Positions 27,070 to 37,619 of a stretch of 64,000 bases of DNA are shown piece after piece; the stretch's first letter is position 1, and each line of letters begins with the position of its first letter. The stretch is from Shewanella olleyana. Lineage in GTDB: Bacteria; Pseudomonadota; Gammaproteobacteria; Enterobacterales; Shewanellaceae. The stretch is taken from the NCBI RefSeq assembly GCF_023283825.1, contig NZ_JAKILD010000007.1, positions 112,087 to 176,086 on the forward strand, read 5' to 3'. The translations under genes were made by a program, and so were the position numbers. The notes beneath the pieces were generated by a model, which did not search any database, was not told where the DNA came from, and saw only the letters and a list, made by a program, of their open reading frames with translations.

Positions 27070-28272
27070 CTAGATATAGTCAAACAACGAAATAGAACCG
27101 ACTTTGCCGAATACACTCGACACGGCATTTAATGCCAGTTGCTGTTTTTCAAACTCAGTTATTGCAGCTGCATAGTCCAAATCTTCAAGCATTGACAATG
27201 CGCTATCATTAACAATTTTTTCTTCAGCGTGATTAGTAGAAATACTTTCTAAACTCTTCAAGCTATTGCCAGCAATACTTCTTGCTGTACTGACTTGAAT
27301 TTGACCACTATCAATACTATTCAATAGCTGTGCCAACTTTGAGTTTCCTTGAGAAGTATTCGGTATTGTAGGATCCTCAAGCATCGCAATTGCTTCATTC
27401 AAGGTGTCTAAAATACTGACAGTTTCCTGAGGTTCCATAGTGAAAGAGTCACCAGCAACAGGTTGTCCAGACAACTTAACCTCTATTCCGTTAAAGCTCA
27501 CAGGGTTACTTGGATCAAAATTAGGTACAGTAGAAACCACTGTGCCGCCAGAGTCTTGAATTTGTAAATCTAGCACCCCAGCATTATCAACAAAGTTAAA
27601 AGTGTAGGTATCTTCAATATGTGCGGCAGGATCAAAGATAGCAGCCTTCTCAACGACAAAATCTCCTTGCTGAGATGGCAAATAATTGACGCCATAATCA
27701 CCTAACGGGTTTGGCGCGTTCATAAATACCGTATCACCTGGCACATTTGTTCCGACGGTAACACCAGAGGCAACAACACTTTGCCGTTCTCCACTGTCAC
27801 CGCTATAAACAATTTGGCCATTACTATCAAAAGCAAACGGTGGATTATTGGTATCATTACCAGCAAAGATGTAATTGCCTGATTCGTCTCTTGTGTTGGC
27901 AATTGACATTAGTTCTTCGAGGCTATCTTTCATTTCATCGGCAATCATTTGCCGTTCAGATTGAGACAAACTGCCGTTTGCAGCGCGCTGAAATTGCTCG
28001 CGCATACTGCTCAGTACAGTTTCAGTACTACCAAGCTTGCTTTCACTTAAACCAAGATGCTTTTGGGCGTAATCGATATTTTTGACATATTGATCGACTA
28101 ACGAGTTTTTCTGTCTTAAATTATCAACCCCGATTGCGGCAACAGGGTCATCCCCTGCGGTATTAATTTTTTTACCACTGGCTAACTGTTCAAGAATTTT
28201 ATTAGTTGCCGACTGCCCTTTAGAAATACTGCTAGTATTTTGATTAAACATCTGAGCGGTTGAAATTCGCAT
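27070..28272 (-). CDS. flgL: FlgL, hook-filament junction protein (HAP3)
   Basis: FlgL is the junction protein between hook cap FlgK and the filament. The product has 400 residues with flagellin-like N- and C-terminal helices (MRISTAQMFNQNTSSIS at the start, ITEFEKQQLALNAVSSVFGKV near the end) and a beta-rich middle. The family length is typical. It follows flgK by 11 bp. No clear terminator was seen between it and flaA, so read-through into flaA is possible. Confidence 0.97.
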   Translation of the reverse strand: MRISTAQMFNQNTSSISKGQSATNKILEQLASGKKINTAGDDPVAAIGVDNLRQKNSLVDQYVKNIDYAQKHLGLSESKLGSTETVLSSMREQFQRAANGSLSQSERQMIADEMKDSLEELMSIANTRDESGNYIFAGNDTNNPPFAFDSNGQIVYSGDSGERQSVVASGVTVGTNVPGDTVFMNAPNPLGDYGVNYLPSQQGDFVVEKAAIFDPAAHIEDTYTFNFVDNAGVLDLQIQDSGGTVVSTVPNFDPSNPVSFNGIEVKLSGQPVAGDSFTMEPQETVSILDTLNEAIAMLEDPTIPNTSQGNSKLAQLLNSIDSGQIQVSTARSIAGNSLKSLESISTNHAEEKIVNDSALSMLEDLDYAAAITEFEKQQLALNAVSSVFGKVGSISLFDYI

Positions 28273-28283
28273 AACTGATTCTC

Positions 28284-30218
28284 CTAGCGAACTGAACTAA
28301 GCAGTGAGTCAAACATTTCCTGCGCAGTTGACATTATTCTGGCGGACGCTTGATAAGATTGTTGAAAACGCATGAGGTTTGCTGCTTCTTCATCTAAGTT
28401 AACGCCTGATTCACTTTGTACTCGGTTATAAGCTTGCAAATAAACAGCTTCATTTGAAGAGACAGACACCGCAGCAGCCTTAGTTTGACTACCAATATCT
28501 AGCTTTGTGCCTTCGAAAACACCAGCTAACGTGGTAGAACCGCCATTCATCAATTTTGCATCGACTAATTTCGCCATTTCAACTGCATTACTGTTATCAC
28601 CTTCAGCAAATGACAAATCGAAGGTATAAGTATCAATAACACCGCCAGTAGAACTATCATCAATTTCAAAATCAAAACCATAAGGCGTGATGATTTGAGG
28701 GGGCGTAAATGCAGTTGGGCCGCCAACAGCAGCTCCAGTGGAGTCGAATGCTTGATAGGTGTTAGTGACAGTGTCAATCTGAAATGTTAATTCACTGTCT
28801 GTAATTGGGAAGTTTGGATCCGTTCTGTCAATACTCGTCAGTTTTACACTTGTTTCACCAGAGTTAGTTGGCTCACCAGTAATTTGTGGTCCCGCTGCAG
28901 CAATGCCTTTAGCGTCAGTCATCACCACACCGATACCGGCCGCCGCACCTGCGTTAGGTCTGATTTCAAAAGTATCACCATCAGCGAAACCCGCTGGGGT
29001 AGAATCAATTTGAATAGAAAAACCATCCCCACCCGTTAATTGATTATTCACAGCATCATAAGTTAATGCTTGAATATCACCGGTTTTGGTATCCTTTAAT
29101 TCATAAGTAGAAGGTGCTGTAAAAGATAACTCGTAAGAACTGCCAGTAAGCTGACTTACATCATCAATATTAACTCTTAATTTTGCTGTCCCAGTGTTAC
29201 CTTCATATTCTCCTACACGGCCGGCAGCCATCGTTGGATCATTAATATCGGTAAAAATGTTCTGTCCAAGTTCGCCATTTAAATCAAAACCTTTAGACTG
29301 CATTTCATTAAAGGCATCTGCGATACCGAGTGCTAACTGACCTAACTCTTGATTAACTGGGATCAATGTTTCATCTCTGAACTTGAATAACTCACCCAGT
29401 TGACCACCTAACTTTGAACCATCAATCACTAATGTTTGATTGCCAGTCGACGTGGTTAATCTCAGTTCATTTGGATAAGGATCGCCAGCAGTCGTTCCCA
29501 CTTGCATGGCAACTTCACCCGATACAAGCATCACGGAGCCACCAAGCATGACGCTCTTGCCGCCATTATCTAACGGGATCACATTCACTTCCGCGTATTC
29601 ACTTAGCTCAAGGATCAGTGCATCTTGCTGATCAAGTAATTGGCTATCTTGGTTGCCACTTTTCATCAGCTCTAAGTTGATATTGGCCAGCTCGTTACTA
29701 ATTTCATTAATACGATCGGCAACTGCGCCGATTTGGCTATTGGTTTGCTTCATCTGCGAATCAAGATGTGACTGCATTTGATTCAAGCTGGTCGCAGTTT
29801 GCTGAGCGGCGCCAAGCATACTGTCACGCATACCGAAATCGGTAGGAAGATCCGCAACACTGTTGATACTGGCAAAAAAGTCGTTAAGTCTATCTGGCAC
29901 CATTGAACCAATTTGAGAATAAAGCTGATCCATCTCATTCATTTTGGTATAACGGGTTTCCGCACCACTCATTGCAGTCTGGCCAATTCGTAACTCACGT
30001 GCCGCAAAGTCGTTATAAATACGTTTTACGTCAGACACATAAGTACCTTGACCATAAAAACTGCTACCAATTTTTTGAGATTCTAATGTCGACTGCTCAG
30101 CAACTTGACGGTGATAACCCACAGTATTGGCATTGGCAATGTTATTACTGGTCACGCCCATTTGAGATTGCGCCGCCAGTACACCCGTTCGGGCAATATT
30201 TAGTAAATCAACAGCCAT
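28284..30218 (-). CDS. flgK: FlgK, hook-associated protein 1
   Basis: FlgK is the first hook-filament junction protein. The product is 644 residues, with the conserved N-terminus (MAVDLLNIARTGVLAAQSQMGVTSNNIANANTVGYHRQ) and C-terminus (LMRFQQSYQASARIMSTAQEMFDSLLSSVR), and a large variable beta-rich centre with many Asp, Thr and Gly. Its ATG overlaps the flgJ stop codon by one base (30218), so translation is coupled. flgL follows by 11 bp. Confidence 0.97.
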   Translation of the reverse strand: MAVDLLNIARTGVLAAQSQMGVTSNNIANANTVGYHRQVAEQSTLESQKIGSSFYGQGTYVSDVKRIYNDFAARELRIGQTAMSGAETRYTKMNEMDQLYSQIGSMVPDRLNDFFASINSVADLPTDFGMRDSMLGAAQQTATSLNQMQSHLDSQMKQTNSQIGAVADRINEISNELANINLELMKSGNQDSQLLDQQDALILELSEYAEVNVIPLDNGGKSVMLGGSVMLVSGEVAMQVGTTAGDPYPNELRLTTSTGNQTLVIDGSKLGGQLGELFKFRDETLIPVNQELGQLALGIADAFNEMQSKGFDLNGELGQNIFTDINDPTMAAGRVGEYEGNTGTAKLRVNIDDVSQLTGSSYELSFTAPSTYELKDTKTGDIQALTYDAVNNQLTGGDGFSIQIDSTPAGFADGDTFEIRPNAGAAAGIGVVMTDAKGIAAAGPQITGEPTNSGETSVKLTSIDRTDPNFPITDSELTFQIDTVTNTYQAFDSTGAAVGGPTAFTPPQIITPYGFDFEIDDSSTGGVIDTYTFDLSFAEGDNSNAVEMAKLVDAKLMNGGSTTLAGVFEGTKLDIGSQTKAAAVSVSSNEAVYLQAYNRVQSESGVNLDEEAANLMRFQQSYQASARIMSTAQEMFDSLLSSVR

Positions 30219-31327
30219 TAGTTAGTCTCTCCAGGTAGTACAGACTTAAGTCCATTGGTCACTGATTCCATCACTTTCAACACTTTTTGCGCATATTGAG
30301 GATCAGTGGCATAACCGGCTTTTTGTAATGCATTAATAAATTTGGCAGGCTCAGCTGCTACTTTTCTAGCGTCTTGGTAACGTTCGCCATTTGAAATAAA
30401 TGACACAAAGTCATTAAAACTGTGTTCAACACTTTCATACATTCTGAAATCGGCTTTTTGCTTCACTGCAATCCCCTGTTCATATTCCAGTGTATTCACC
30501 GAAGTTTTATCACCTTGCCAGCGACTGTCAGCTTTAATATTAAATAAGTTATTGCTGGCACTGCCATCTTGACGGCGGATCATTTTTTGACCCCAGCCGG
30601 TTTCAAGTGCTGACTGTGCTAAAAGCACTTCAGGTGTTGTCCCTAAAGTCTTGGCAGCCTTTTCTGCATGTGGATATAAAACAGAGACAAAATGCTGTGG
30701 ATTTTCAAATTCTGTTGGCGCCTGATGAATGGTTTGCGGCAATTGATTGCCACTAGAGGCAACTGAAGAAGTGATATTACCGGCGAGTATTTTTTCAAGG
30801 GTTTGTTCATCAATGACATTATGACTGCTGGACAACTGATTGATATTAACCGCAGGTTTACCTGATCCAATGGCACATAATGACGATGCATTCATAGTGG
30901 AAGCTTGATTTACTGAAGCTTCTTGAGCCAATCCTTTATTAAAAGTACCGTCAAATAATGAATGACTGATTTTGGCATCAATATCGCCGCGTAACACTGA
31001 TGCTGGCTTGAATGGCGTATCTTGTGGAGATAACTGCTGAACCATTAAGTCAGCGATGCCCAGCATTCCTTTATCAGATAAGTCCACCGACATTTGTTGA
31101 TCACGCATGTTTTCAAAAAACTCGGTGGTTTGACTATTCATCGGGCTATCAGACTTAAAAGCCGCATTCGCATCTCGCATGCTTTTCATCAGCATTTGAA
31201 TGAAGATGCCTTCAAACTGTTTTGCGACTTCTTTAAGTGCCCCTTTCTCGTCCTTCTGAGCTTGAGAACGTAATGAATCTAGTCCCCCTAGATCCAGAAA
31301 GTGCGATGAATTTGACAGCTTTTCCAT
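30218..31327 (-). CDS. flgJ: FlgJ, rod cap and peptidoglycan hydrolase
   Basis: FlgJ caps the growing rod and cuts peptidoglycan so the rod can pass. The product is 369 residues and has both domains: the N-terminal rod-capping part (about 20-110, LKEVAKQFEGIFIQMLMKSMRDA) and a C-terminal glucosaminidase/muramidase domain (about 210-360). The catalytic Glu lies in LLAQSALETGWGQK. A variable Ser/Gln-rich linker joins the two. It lies 17 bp after flgI and overlaps flgK by one base. Confidence 0.97.
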   Translation of the reverse strand: MEKLSNSSHFLDLGGLDSLRSQAQKDEKGALKEVAKQFEGIFIQMLMKSMRDANAAFKSDSPMNSQTTEFFENMRDQQMSVDLSDKGMLGIADLMVQQLSPQDTPFKPASVLRGDIDAKISHSLFDGTFNKGLAQEASVNQASTMNASSLCAIGSGKPAVNINQLSSSHNVIDEQTLEKILAGNITSSVASSGNQLPQTIHQAPTEFENPQHFVSVLYPHAEKAAKTLGTTPEVLLAQSALETGWGQKMIRRQDGSASNNLFNIKADSRWQGDKTSVNTLEYEQGIAVKQKADFRMYESVEHSFNDFVSFISNGERYQDARKVAAEPAKFINALQKAGYATDPQYAQKVLKVMESVTNGLKSVLPGETN

Positions 31328-31344
31328 AGTCGTACCGACAATTT

Positions 31345-32460
31345 TTAGATGATGATAAGTTCTCCATGCAAAGCGCCTGCCATCTTTAACGCTTCTAATA
31401 TTGCAAGCACATCAGAAGGTGCTGCACCCACTAAGTTAACCGCACGCACTAGCTCATCTAGCGTTGTTCCTGGGTCGAATAAAAACATTCTGCTATCAGC
31501 TTCTGCCACATCAATCGTGCTGTCAGTAGTGACAACAGTTTGACCATTGGCAAATGCGTTGGGCTGAGAGACCTGTGTAGCTTCTGCAATGGTTACCGTT
31601 AATCCACCATGAGTAACCGCAGCTGGCATCAATTTCACATTTTGGCCAACAACAATCGTCCCTGTTCGTGAATTAACAATCACTTTTGCCGACTCGCTAG
31701 CTATTTCAACCTCGACATTTTCAAGCGTCGCTAAAAAGGATACTCGCTGGGATGCATCGCGAGGCGCACTCACTTGAATAGAAGTACCATCTAAAGCTCG
31801 AGCCATGCCAGGGCCTAAAAAGCTATTGATCGCATCCGCCATACTTTTTGCGGTAGAAAAGTCAGAACGATGTAAATTGAAGGTTAAATGATCGCCAGTC
31901 GAAAAAGGCGACATAACGCTACGCTCGACCATCGCGCCACCAGGAATACGACCAACAGTTGGGGTATTTTGAATCACTTGAGAGCCATCTAAACCTTCAG
32001 CACTAAAGCCACTCACCACTAGACTGCCTTGGGCAATCGCATAAACATTACCGTCCACACCTTTCAAGAATGTTTGTAGTAATGTGCCGCCGCGTAAGCT
32101 TTTGGCTTCACCGATACTGGATACTGTAATGTCAAGATTTTGACCAGGTTTAATAAACGCTGGCATCTCAGCATGCACTGCAACCACTGCAGCATTTTTG
32201 GTTTTTGGGCTGACATTATCAGGTAGATTAATACCAAAGTTTTTCAACATGGTTCTAAACGTTTGTTCTGTATAACGGGTTTTTTCACCGGTTCCAGGTA
32301 AACCTACCACTAGGCCATAACCAATTAACTGGTTACTTCGCACCCCTTGGACATTGGCAATATCTTTAATTCGCTGAGCTTGAGTTGGCGCTGAGACAGT
32401 TAACATCGCAACGGTCGCTGCGGAAATAACAGCACTCACAAAAAATGATTTAATCTTCAT
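31345..32460 (-). CDS. flgI: FlgI, P-ring protein
   Basis: FlgI forms the periplasmic P ring around the rod. The product is 371 residues with a signal peptide at about 1-28 (hydrophobic core [19 protein letters not shown], cleavage near TQA-QR). The conserved start of the mature protein is [20 protein letters not shown]. The C-terminal end is [22 protein letters not shown]. It lies 10 bp after flgH and 17 bp before flgJ. Confidence 0.98.
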   Translation of the reverse strand: MKIKSFFVSAVISAATVAMLTVSAPTQAQRIKDIANVQGVRSNQLIGYGLVVGLPGTGEKTRYTEQTFRTMLKNFGINLPDNVSPKTKNAAVVAVHAEMPAFIKPGQNLDITVSSIGEAKSLRGGTLLQTFLKGVDGNVYAIAQGSLVVSGFSAEGLDGSQVIQNTPTVGRIPGGAMVERSVMSPFSTGDHLTFNLHRSDFSTAKSMADAINSFLGPGMARALDGTSIQVSAPRDASQRVSFLATLENVEVEIASESAKVIVNSRTGTIVVGQNVKLMPAAVTHGGLTVTIAEATQVSQPNAFANGQTVVTTDSTIDVAEADSRMFLFDPGTTLDELVRAVNLVGAAPSDVLAILEALKMAGALHGELIII

Positions 32461-32470
32461 GGCATACTCC

Positions 32471-33145
32471 TTAGAAAGGCCACCACTCGCCCATAAAGAA
32501 TGAGCTTAACCATCCCACTTTTTGGACATCTGCGAAGGTGCCTGTACCACTGTATTGAATACGGGCATTAGCAACGCGAGTTGACTCGACGGTATTATCT
32601 GGGGTGATGTCTTGGCTACGAACCATACCTGTGACACGAATAAACTCGTCACCGTTGTTAATCGAAATCCATTTTTCACCACGAATCACTAGATTACCGT
32701 TACTCAGTACCTGCATGACATTGGCTGAGATACTGCCATCTAAACTGTTTGATTGATCGGCATCAGACTCACGCTTAGTATTCATCTCATCTGAATAACG
32801 TAAATCCAGTGGCACACCTTTAATCGTGACATTGCCACCACCTGCGTATATGGGATCAACACTTAAATTAGAGTCTTTTTTAATTTCGTTATTAGCACTT
32901 TTTGTCGCTTGGGTGGACTCATTAAGTAACACAGTAATAATATCGCCAACTTTGTGCGCACGAATATCCGAATATAAGCTCGATGACTGATGGTCTATGT
33001 AAATAGAACCCGTTGATACCATTTTTGTTGGCGGTGCCTCTGGGTATACCGGAGCATAAAACGGATCATCTGGAATAGGTTTTTTTTGAGTGCTGCTGCA
33101 ACCAGCAAGCAAAATTACCGTTACTAAGGCTAAGTAAGTACGCAT
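32471..33145 (-). CDS. flgH: FlgH, L-ring lipoprotein
   Basis: FlgH forms the outer-membrane L ring. The product is 224 residues, a lipoprotein with the lipobox LLAGC (modified Cys at about position 16), then the family core ([20 protein letters not shown]) and the end [15 protein letters not shown]. It lies 23 bp after flgG and 10 bp before flgI. The order G-H-I-J is standard. Confidence 0.97.
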   Translation of the reverse strand: MRTYLALVTVILLAGCSSTQKKPIPDDPFYAPVYPEAPPTKMVSTGSIYIDHQSSSLYSDIRAHKVGDIITVLLNESTQATKSANNEIKKDSNLSVDPIYAGGGNVTIKGVPLDLRYSDEMNTKRESDADQSNSLDGSISANVMQVLSNGNLVIRGEKWISINNGDEFIRVTGMVRSQDITPDNTVESTRVANARIQYSGTGTFADVQKVGWLSSFFMGEWWPF

Positions 33146-33168
33146 TATCCTTCCCCTTGCATCAAACG

Positions 33169-33957
33169 TTATAGGTTTTGAGTCACGTAAGACATCATTT
33201 GGTCAACGGCTGAAATCACTTTAGAATTCATTTCATAAATTCGCTGACTTTGAATTAAGTTAACTAGCTCTTCAGTGACGTTCACGTTTGATGTTTCAAG
33301 TGCGCCTTGACGAATTGCACCTAAGCCATCTAATGAAGCTGTACCTTGAATTGGTGTGCCACTAGCACCCGTTTCGGTATATAAGTTTTGGCCTAATGGA
33401 TCTAACCCTGACGGATTGATGAAATCACTCATGGCAAGTTGCCCAACAACGGTACTTTCTGTTGCGCCTGATAATTTGACTGAGACCTCTCCTTCAGCAG
33501 AAACCGTAATCGAGGTTGCATCGTCTGGAATAGTGATAGATGGCTGCACCACATAGCCAGAACCTGGAGTCACTATTTGCCCATTTTCATCTAAACTAAA
33601 CTGGCCATTTCGAGTATAAGCTGCTGTGCCATCTGGCATTTCTACTTCAAAAAAACCCGGTCCCTCAATCATTAAGTCGAGTGAGTTATCCGTGGTCAGC
33701 ATGTTGCCTTGGGTGAACATCTTTTGAGTAGCAACAACTTTAGTACCCGCGCCAATATTTAAACCATTAGGCAGTTTGGTGTTATCAGCACTAATACCAC
33801 CTGCTTGATTCACGGTTTGATAAAGCAAGTCTTCGAATACTGCACGACTTTTTTTATAGCCAACAGTGCTGGCATTCGCCACGTTATTAGAAATAACTGC
33901 AATATCGGTTTGCTGGGCGTCTAAGCCTGTTTTACTTATCCATAAAGCGGGATGCAT
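33169..33957 (-). CDS. flgG: FlgG, distal rod protein
   Basis: FlgG forms the distal rod, the drive shaft through the P and L rings. The product is 262 residues with the rod/hook-family N-terminal signature ([33 protein letters not shown]) and C-terminal signature ([24 protein letters not shown]). It lies 11 bp after flgF and 23 bp before flgH. Confidence 0.98.
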   Translation of the reverse strand: MHPALWISKTGLDAQQTDIAVISNNVANASTVGYKKSRAVFEDLLYQTVNQAGGISADNTKLPNGLNIGAGTKVVATQKMFTQGNMLTTDNSLDLMIEGPGFFEVEMPDGTAAYTRNGQFSLDENGQIVTPGSGYVVQPSITIPDDATSITVSAEGEVSVKLSGATESTVVGQLAMSDFINPSGLDPLGQNLYTETGASGTPIQGTASLDGLGAIRQGALETSNVNVTEELVNLIQSQRIYEMNSKVISAVDQMMSYVTQNL

Positions 33958-33968
33958 AATAATTACTC

Positions 33969-34712
33969 CTAACTAACTCTCATTAAAGATGATGATGCTT
34001 TATCAAGATCTTCGGCATTTTTCATCATCTTCACTTGCATTTCGTATTGGCGCTGAATATCAATTAACGCCACCATTTCAGATACAGCATTAACATTGCT
34101 GCCTTCAACAGCGCCTGTTTCAACTTGAATATTGGGATCGTTCGGTGCATTAAGCCCTGAGGTCAATCTGAATAAACCATCTTCGCCGCGCATCATTTCT
34201 TGATTGTCAGGGTTCACCAGCTTAATTCGAGCGACTTCCTCAATGACATCAGCTGTAGCGCCTTGTGGCCGTACAGAAATAATCCCATCAGGTGATATCT
34301 GAACTTTATCGATAGGTAGCGGCAACACAATTGGGCCAGCCTCACCCATCACCGGGTTTCCGCGCCCATTGGTCAGTAAACCAGTACTGTCAAAACTTAG
34401 ACTCCCTGAGCGAGTGTAAGCTTCACCGCCATCACCACTTTGAACGGCTATCCAGCCTTGATCTTTAATGGCGATATCTAAATCACGACCCGTTGTTTTA
34501 ATTGGACCAGAGCTAAAGTTATGCCCAGGGCTTTCTGTCATAGAGAAAACACGCGTAGGTAAACCTTCGCCAAATGCTTGCATAGAGCGAGCTTGAGCCA
34601 AATCAGCTTTAAAACCATCGGTATTCGCATTGGCTAAATTATTGGCACGAACAGCCAAAGCATTCATATTCTGCTTTGCCCCACTCATGGCAACATAAAG
34701 TAATTTGTCCAT
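33969..34712 (-). CDS. flgF: FlgF, proximal rod protein
   Basis: FlgF is a proximal rod protein. I place the start at the ATG at 34712 (MDKLLYVAMSGAKQ), which has a GGAG site 8 bp upstream. A TTG at 34727 would extend it by five residues over that site. The product is 247 residues, with the rod-family N-terminus (NALAVRANNLANANTDGFKAD) and C-terminus (SNVNAVSEMVALIDIQRQYEMQ). It heads the flgF-L transcript, since a strong terminator lies between flgE and flgF and a sigma-54 site precedes flgF. Confidence 0.97.
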   Translation of the reverse strand: MDKLLYVAMSGAKQNMNALAVRANNLANANTDGFKADLAQARSMQAFGEGLPTRVFSMTESPGHNFSSGPIKTTGRDLDIAIKDQGWIAVQSGDGGEAYTRSGSLSFDSTGLLTNGRGNPVMGEAGPIVLPLPIDKVQISPDGIISVRPQGATADVIEEVARIKLVNPDNQEMMRGEDGLFRLTSGLNAPNDPNIQVETGAVEGSNVNAVSEMVALIDIQRQYEMQVKMMKNAEDLDKASSSLMRVS

Positions 34713-34761
34713 TTGCTGCTCCGTCAAACTTTCTACATAACAAAAGATATATACAGAACTA

Positions 34762-34777
34762 GCAATCAGTGTGCCAA
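34762..34777 (-). promoter_or_regulatory. Sigma-54 promoter upstream of flgF
   Basis: On the minus strand the sequence reads TTGGCACACTGATTGC, with exact ten-base GG-GC spacing and both boxes matching consensus. It is 50 bp before the flgF start and downstream of the flgE terminator, so it can drive flgF-G-H-I-J-K-L. Confidence 0.85.
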
Positions 34778-34870
34778 AGTATAAAAGGAAGAGTATTTAG
34801 AATTAACTGAATGAAATATAGAAGAAATAAACAGTGCTATAAAATAAGGAGAGCTGATAAATAGTCAGAA

Positions 34871-34907
34871 TAAAATGGCAAAGAGTTGCCATGGCGGCAA
34901 CTCTTTG
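34871..34907 (-). terminator. Strong rho-independent terminator after flgE
   Basis: A perfect 12-bp stem (CAAAGAGTTGCC paired with GGCAACTCTTTG) with a 5-base loop lies 32 bp past the flgE stop codon. On the minus strand it is followed by CCATTTTA. It separates flgBCDE from flgF-L. Confidence 0.85.
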
Positions 34908-34938
34908 ACTAGCTAAACTCTTAGAGAGTTTAAAAGAT

Positions 34939-36303
34939 TTATCGAATTTGAAGAATCGATTGGTTCAAGGTGTTATTCACTTCAAGCGTACGTGAGTTAG
35001 CTTGGAAGTTACGTTGAGCTGAAATCAAATCAACAAGCTCAGTAGTCAAATCAACGTTAGACTGCTCTAGTGCTGATGAACGAATACTACCAAAAGTACC
35101 GCTATTAGCTTCACCCGCTAACGCTGCACCTGAGTCTAAACTTGCCTTCCAAGAGGTGTTACCCACTTGAGTCAAGCCTTGCTCATTAGCAAAACGTACC
35201 AAAGCTACACGCGCTAACGGCTCAGTTGTGCCATTACTGTAGCTTGCTGTCACTAAACCATCATCACCAATACCGACATTAGTTAAGCGGCCAACTGTGG
35301 TTCCGTCTTGGGTTAATTCAGTCACTTCGAAAGGTGAAGCGTATTGCGTTGGGTTATTAAAGCCAAGGTTTAGTTTTTGAGTGCCATCAGCACCAGGACC
35401 TAAAACATTGGCGCCATTGACACCTAATTCAACAGTCTCAACTGTAGCAGGGTCCGATCCAGTATATGCACCCGCATCGTTGAATTTTAATACAGATCCT
35501 TTCCAACCTGACGCATTTTCAGCTAATGCTGTACTGTCATCGATACCATCACCCGTGGTATCAACGCCGTAAGATCCACCATTTGCTTGGTCAATATCGA
35601 CTTGCTCGCCATCAACAGCGTAGAAAGCAACCCAGTTACTTTCGCCAGTGTATGAACCACCTGTAGGCTTAACAAAGTAAGTTGTCATAATATGTGACTC
35701 ACCTAACGAGTCATAGATCGTTACTGAAGTTGAATTGTTGAAGGTGTCAGGATCGTTCGGGTCGAAATTAGCAGGATCTAGCGCTGACTCACCAACATTT
35801 AAATTCATTTGCAAGCCAACATTACTTGTTTGAACTGGGCTACCTGCCGTATCAGGAATTTTAATCGGTACCGTACTCGATAAACTGACTGAAGTAGAGT
35901 TACCGTCAGCATCCACAGGGAAGCCTTGAAGGAAATTACCCGCTGAATCTGTCATAAAACTTTCAGAGTTTACTTTGAAAGCGCCAGCACGGGTAAATGA
36001 GTGATCTTGTGTGCCCACTTCAGAAGCCGTGACAAAGAAGCCACCACCACTAATCGCCATATCAAGTGAGTTACTGGTGAACTGTAAACTACCTTGTTGG
36101 AACTGCTGAGCTACTTGGGTCGTTGTCGCACCGCCACCCACTGCCGTTTTACTGTTGGAAAAAATAGAATTAGCATAAACATCAGCAAATTCTGCTCGGG
36201 ACTCTTTAAAGCCAATAGTGTTAACGTTGGCAATGTTATTTGCTGTGGTGTTGAGATCTTTTTGAGCAGCAGAAATACCACTCAAAGCAATGTTAAACGA
36301 CAT
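34939..36303 (-). CDS. flgE: FlgE, hook protein
   Basis: FlgE is the hook subunit, the universal joint between rod and filament. The product is 454 residues with the conserved N-terminus (MSFNIALSGISAAQKDLNTTANNIANVNTIGFKESR) and C-terminus (LTTELVDLISAQRNFQANSRTLEVNNTLNQSILQIR). The centre is variable and rich in Gly, Asp and Thr. It lies 102 bp after flgD and is followed by a strong terminator. Confidence 0.97.
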   Translation of the reverse strand: MSFNIALSGISAAQKDLNTTANNIANVNTIGFKESRAEFADVYANSIFSNSKTAVGGGATTTQVAQQFQQGSLQFTSNSLDMAISGGGFFVTASEVGTQDHSFTRAGAFKVNSESFMTDSAGNFLQGFPVDADGNSTSVSLSSTVPIKIPDTAGSPVQTSNVGLQMNLNVGESALDPANFDPNDPDTFNNSTSVTIYDSLGESHIMTTYFVKPTGGSYTGESNWVAFYAVDGEQVDIDQANGGSYGVDTTGDGIDDSTALAENASGWKGSVLKFNDAGAYTGSDPATVETVELGVNGANVLGPGADGTQKLNLGFNNPTQYASPFEVTELTQDGTTVGRLTNVGIGDDGLVTASYSNGTTEPLARVALVRFANEQGLTQVGNTSWKASLDSGAALAGEANSGTFGSIRSSALEQSNVDLTTELVDLISAQRNFQANSRTLEVNNTLNQSILQIR

Positions 36304-36405
36304 AATTCACCCCTTCTCTTACTCATTCTATTTATAGTAATCGCCAGTAATCTGACAACTACCGTAATTTGGTTTTAAGCTTTCCACGATCTAACGTGTA
36401 ATAAA

Positions 36406-37176
36406 TTAACTTTCAGCTACAGCCAGTACATCTGATAATTGAATGCCGCCAATACCACGAAGATTTAATATTGCACCAGTGGTTACATCACCTAATGAAA
36501 CACTGGAAACGTGAGCGTAAGTCGATACCGCTAAATCTTCTGATGTGCCATTAATTTTACCGTTGGCTTTGATGGCGTAGTTTCCTTCAGCAACCGGCTC
36601 ACCGTCTTTATCTAGACCGTCCCATGTCACATCGATGTTCCCGCCCGCAGAACCATCGACTTCAAAGGTTCTAATGACTTGACCGGTTTCATCTTCGATA
36701 TTGACAGTAATGCTATCAATCGGTGTTGGCGTACTGATCACCCCTTTGACCTCAGAACTATCAGTGCCAATATGACCGGTATCAGACGGAATAAGTACTT
36801 TCTGCCCAACAAGGCCAGACGCCTGCAAGGCTTGGCTAGAGCTGGTTAAGTTATTGAGATTTAGAATCTCTTCATTTAGCTTGGCAATACCATCTACCGT
36901 CGAGAATGATGCCATTTGAGAAATCATCTGGTCATTTTCTACTGGCTTAAATGGGTCTTGCATAGAAAGCTGCTGACTCAATAATGCAAAAAAATCTGAT
37001 TGAGTCAGTTCCTGACTATTTGCTTCAGGTGTTTCAGCTGCGGCAGCATGTTGAACACTGTCTAAATAGGCATTATTACTCGTTTCAGTTTGCGTGGTGT
37101 TAGATGCTATACCAGTAGAACTTGCTGACTGGGTTTGCGGCAAACTTTGACTACTGTAAGGATTAACGAGGCTCAT
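36406..37176 (-). CDS. flgD: FlgD, hook cap/scaffold protein
   Basis: FlgD is the temporary cap that guides hook assembly. The product is 256 residues. The Ser/Gln-rich N-terminus is exported, and the core follows, with TQSDFFALLSQQLSMQDPFKPVENDQ at about 60-85. A FlgD Ig-like/Tudor part lies at about 120-240 with a DVTWDGLDKDGEPVAEGNY signature. It follows flgC by 24 bp and precedes flgE by 102 bp. Confidence 0.97.
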   Translation of the reverse strand: MSLVNPYSSQSLPQTQSASSTGIASNTTQTETSNNAYLDSVQHAAAAETPEANSQELTQSDFFALLSQQLSMQDPFKPVENDQMISQMASFSTVDGIAKLNEEILNLNNLTSSSQALQASGLVGQKVLIPSDTGHIGTDSSEVKGVISTPTPIDSITVNIEDETGQVIRTFEVDGSAGGNIDVTWDGLDKDGEPVAEGNYAIKANGKINGTSEDLAVSTYAHVSSVSLGDVTTGAILNLRGIGGIQLSDVLAVAES

Positions 37177-37200
37177 TTGTTACCTCCAACAAAATTCATA

Positions 37201-37617
37201 TTACTTACCCATACGAAGCGTTTGTTGCAGCATCGATTTTGCCGCATCAGCCACTTGGACATTCATTTGATATGACCGAGAAGCAGAAATCATATCTGCC
37301 ATTTCTTCCATCACATTCACATTCGGTTTATAGATAAAACCATCACCATCAGCCATTGGGTGATCAGGAGAAAATTCCTTTAATAACGGTTTATCACTTT
37401 CAACAATGCCTTTTACACTGACACTGTGAGAACTATTCTGTTGACTGGTTGCTTTAGCCATTTCAGCTTCAAAAATAGGATGGCGAGACTTATAAGTTTG
37501 ATCAACGCTACTTGATACAGAATCAGCGTTAGCAATGTTACTGGCAGTGGTATTGAGTCGTACCGATTGCGCTGACATACCTGAACCTGACACATTGAAT
37601 ATATTAAAAAGGCTCAT
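37201..37617 (-). CDS. flgC: FlgC, proximal rod protein
   Basis: FlgC is a proximal rod subunit. The product has 138 residues and the family-specific N-terminus (MSLFNIFNVSGSGMSAQSVRLNTTASNIANADS) and C-terminus (VNVMEEMADMISASRSYQMNVQVADAAKSMLQ). The start is 2 bp after the flgB stop codon, so translation is probably coupled. Confidence 0.97.
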   Translation of the reverse strand: MSLFNIFNVSGSGMSAQSVRLNTTASNIANADSVSSSVDQTYKSRHPIFEAEMAKATSQQNSSHSVSVKGIVESDKPLLKEFSPDHPMADGDGFIYKPNVNVMEEMADMISASRSYQMNVQVADAAKSMLQQTLRMGK

Positions 37618-37619
37618 AA